From JBGCED01 sp045106055 (GTDB taxonomy: Bacteria; Pseudomonadota; Alphaproteobacteria; CBDDJK01), in assembly GCA_045106055.1 (NCBI GenBank), contig JBGCED010000074.1, positions 1-14,736 on the forward strand: a DNA stretch of 14,736 bases, written 5' to 3'. Numbering within the stretch: the stretch's first letter is position 1; each line of letters opens with the position of its first letter. Positions 13,011 through 14,736 of this stretch are shown one piece after another. Made by a program: the position numbers and the translations under genes. The notes below the pieces were generated by a model. That model was given only the letters and a program-made list of their open reading frames with translations. It was not told the origin of the DNA and did no database searches.

Positions 13011-13919
13011 TTACACGCGTTCTTGCATCATTTGATCAATCATCTCTTTTAACCATAATGGCATTGATTTTAAAAGCAATAATTTTGCGCCCTTTTCGGT
13101 AAAAAACACCTGATCCATGCCATGCTGCATCAAGGCTTTAAAGGGCATTAAGGCAAGCCCAATATCCTTGCTTGCGCTTGTGATATGGGCAATTTCAAGC
13201 CCTGTATCGTCAAGGATTTTCTGCCCCGCTTCCAAATTCCCTGCTTCAATTTGAACGGGCATCAGCCGTTTTTTAATCAAAGCGCGATATTTGGTGCGCG
13301 CGGTTAGCTCTTGCCCGCGATAGCATCCTTTTTCCCAAGAAACCCCCCCCAGCATATCAAAATTTGTTTCCAATAACAAAGACCGTTCGGGGATTAAATC
13401 CATTGCTTGCGCGGGAATTGCTGCCTTAATGCGTTCATAATCAAATGCTGCGCGGGCAATGTGATCATCATATAGAGCAAGCTGATCCTTTTGAACATAA
13501 AGCCTGATGCCAAGCCCCCTTGGGTCAGGCAATGCCAGATATGGATCGATATTTTTTATATTTTGGTTTTTTATATTTTGATCCGCTTCATTCAACAAAA
13601 TTGCGCATGCTAAATCCGATTCAATCGTTAATTTCACCTGATAAGATAAAACATGGCTGCGCAAGGATTTGCCAAGCGCCATCATCGAATCATCATTGGC
13701 ACAATCGATTAAAATACGCTGCTGCTTGGGATCATCAATCAGCATAAATTCATGCAGAAATCTGCCTTGCGGGGTTAAATAAGCCGCCCACAGGATGCGC
13801 TCATCTGTTAATTTTTCAACATCATTGGTAACCAGCCCTTGCAAGAATGCACGCCGATCTTCGCCCGACAGGCTAATCAAGCGCCGTTCCCTTAAAGCCA
13901 TTATCTGCAATTTATTCAT
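13011..13919 (-). CDS. ygfZ: YgfZ/GcvT-domain folate-binding protein (Fe-S enzyme maintenance)
   Basis: A 302-aa cytosolic protein of the YgfZ/IBA57 family, which uses a folate to help assemble or repair certain [4Fe-4S] enzymes. The diagnostic motif K-G-C-Y-x-G-Q-E is present at 197-204 (EKGCYRGQELTAR) with the conserved C199. The N-terminal GcvT-like segment GEDRRAFLQGLVTNDV (19-34) and LTPQGRFLHEFML (48-60) are typical. A 15-bp tandem duplication (13552-13581) repeats the residues QNIKN at 114-123, between domains. ATG 13919 is preceded by GGAG at five bases, a good ribosome binding site, so the start is secure. It is the first gene of the minus-strand run and is divergent from the membrane-protein gene at 14078. 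Confidence 0.93.
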   Translation of the reverse strand: MNKLQIMALRERRLISLSGEDRRAFLQGLVTNDVEKLTDERILWAAYLTPQGRFLHEFMLIDDPKQQRILIDCANDDSMMALGKSLRSHVLSYQVKLTIESDLACAILLNEADQNIKNQNIKNIDPYLALPDPRGLGIRLYVQKDQLALYDDHIARAAFDYERIKAAIPAQAMDLIPERSLLLETNFDMLGGVSWEKGCYRGQELTARTKYRALIKKRLMPVQIEAGNLEAGQKILDDTGLEIAHITSASKDIGLALMPFKALMQHGMDQVFFTEKGAKLLLLKSMPLWLKEMIDQMMQERV

Positions 13920-14077
13920 TTATACTCCAGCTGCTAATATTTAAAGCAATTTTCATTCAATTTAACTATAGCATGATTATTTGCTTGAAAAATGCTTTAT
14001 TTTTCTATAAAAAATACCATCATAAATTATTTTTTTATATTTAAGCATTTAAAAGTTAATAAAAATAGAGTTTTCAC
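13920..14077. promoter_or_regulatory. AT-rich divergent promoter region (ygfZ / membrane protein)
   Basis: This 158-bp spacer is very AT-rich. For ygfZ (minus) there is an extended -10 candidate, TGC-TATAGT, with TATAGT at 13970-13965; no good -35 accompanies it, and it would give a leader of about 40 nt. For the plus-strand gene, TTGAAA (13985-13990) and TATAAA (14006-14011) are separated by only 15 bp, which is short. Both are guesses from consensus. No palindrome or operator stands out. Confidence 0.35.
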
Positions 14078-14736
14078 ATGAGTCAAATGCAAGATCAGCC
14101 CCCAGCACCGCCGCCAGAACAACAGCACATGATGGTTAAGGATGCACCATCATCATCAAACACGCCATCAAACATGGTGGGCGGAGACATTGCAATGCAT
14201 TATCCTCCGCTTTGGTATCGCGCGCCTGAATTTTCGCCATCCGAACTTGACCGTTTAAGCTTTATTGAAAGATGGCGGCATTTTGAAGCCTTGCTGGTGC
14301 ATTGCGCGCATGAGCCGATTAATCCATCCATGGTTACCATTATCTCAAAACTGTTAAGCTTGAAAGAATCCTTATTAAGGCGCGGTGATCCTGCTTTGCT
14401 TGCAAAAGCCTATTTCATTTTAAATAGTCTTAATACGCATCATTACAATACAGCAACTGCTTTACAGCTGATCGCGGATTTAGAAAAAGAGCTTAAAGCA
14501 TCTTGGTTAAAGCGGCTGGCGCGGCGGTTGGGTTTGGAGCGCGATTATCCTTTTTTGGATAATCAGGAAGAATATGTATATAAGCGTTTAATTTCCCAAG
14601 AATTCAGGCTGGTGGTTATTTTGTTCTTGATCATTAATGCCATGATTTATTATGCTTATTCAAATGAGTTGATCCCACAATTAATGATTTTTGAAGGCTA
14701 TACCGTATTTATTTCTGCGTTAATTGGTCTATCCAT
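14078..14736 (+). CDS. Unrecognised membrane protein, 5' part (runs off the window)
   Basis: An open frame of 219 codons from ATG 14078 to the window end with no stop. I do not recognise it. The N terminus (1-40) is Pro/Gln/Ser-rich and looks disordered. Residues about 45-170 are hydrophilic and mainly helical (ELDRLSFIERWRHFEALLVH; LLSLKESLLRRGDPALLAKAYFI; LIADLEKELKASWLKRLARRLG). A membrane segment follows at about 177-194 (RLVVILFLIINAMIYYAY), and a second begins near 207. There is no signal peptide, so the N-terminal region probably lies in the cytoplasm. A GAG about ten bases before the ATG is a weak ribosome binding site. The gene is divergent from ygfZ. Codon choice resembles the neighbours. 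Confidence 0.75.
   Translation, partial: MSQMQDQPPAPPPEQQHMMVKDAPSSSNTPSNMVGGDIAMHYPPLWYRAPEFSPSELDRLSFIERWRHFEALLVHCAHEPINPSMVTIISKLLSLKESLLRRGDPALLAKAYFILNSLNTHHYNTATALQLIADLEKELKASWLKRLARRLGLERDYPFLDNQEEYVYKRLISQEFRLVVILFLIINAMIYYAYSNELIPQLMIFEGYTVFISALIGLS

Overview
The window looks like an ordinary chromosomal stretch from an alphaproteobacterium with moderate GC. The indications are a PleD-sized two-receiver diguanylate cyclase, a 7Fe ferredoxin of the alphaproteobacterial FdxA type, a CbbA-type class II aldolase, and adjacent coaBC and dut genes. No rRNA, tRNA, CRISPR array, insertion sequence or prophage gene is visible. A closer placement, for example among marine groups, cannot be supported from this sequence alone.

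Layout. (1) 2-199, plus strand: the 3' end of grpE. (2) 266-4034, minus strand: a three-gene carbon metabolism operon transcribed tkt, fba, rpe. (3) 4186-7596, plus strand: a DsbD/ScsB-like membrane thiol-disulfide reductase, then a nine-codon leader ORF whose stop overlaps the start of a REC-REC-GGDEF diguanylate cyclase. (4) 7674-13919, minus strand: ten co-directional genes transcribed ygfZ, a lipoprotein, a RimI-like acetyltransferase, fdxA, coaBC, dut, an Rrf2 regulator, cysK, a MoaD/ThiS-like sulfur carrier and an unrecognised 114-aa protein. (5) 14078-14736, plus strand: the 5' part of an unrecognised membrane protein, cut by the window end.

How the genes fit together. tkt, fba and rpe interconvert triose, pentose and hexose phosphates, and would serve glycolysis/gluconeogenesis, the pentose phosphate pathway or a Calvin cycle; no RuBisCO or phosphoribulokinase gene is in view. 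The minus-strand block leans towards sulfur and Fe-S biology: YgfZ (Fe-S enzyme maintenance), ferredoxin, an Rrf2-family regulator, cysteine synthase and a small sulfur carrier ending in GG.

Most interesting: two 45-bp copies of a double-hairpin element lie 72 bp apart inside the operon between the sulfur carrier and the 114-aa gene. Their differences are compensatory, or keep a G-U pair only in the minus-strand RNA, which suggests selection on RNA structure. Next are the cysK / sulfur carrier / unknown-gene cluster behind an Rrf2 regulator, and the cyclase, in which the second receiver rather than the first keeps the phosphorylation residues.
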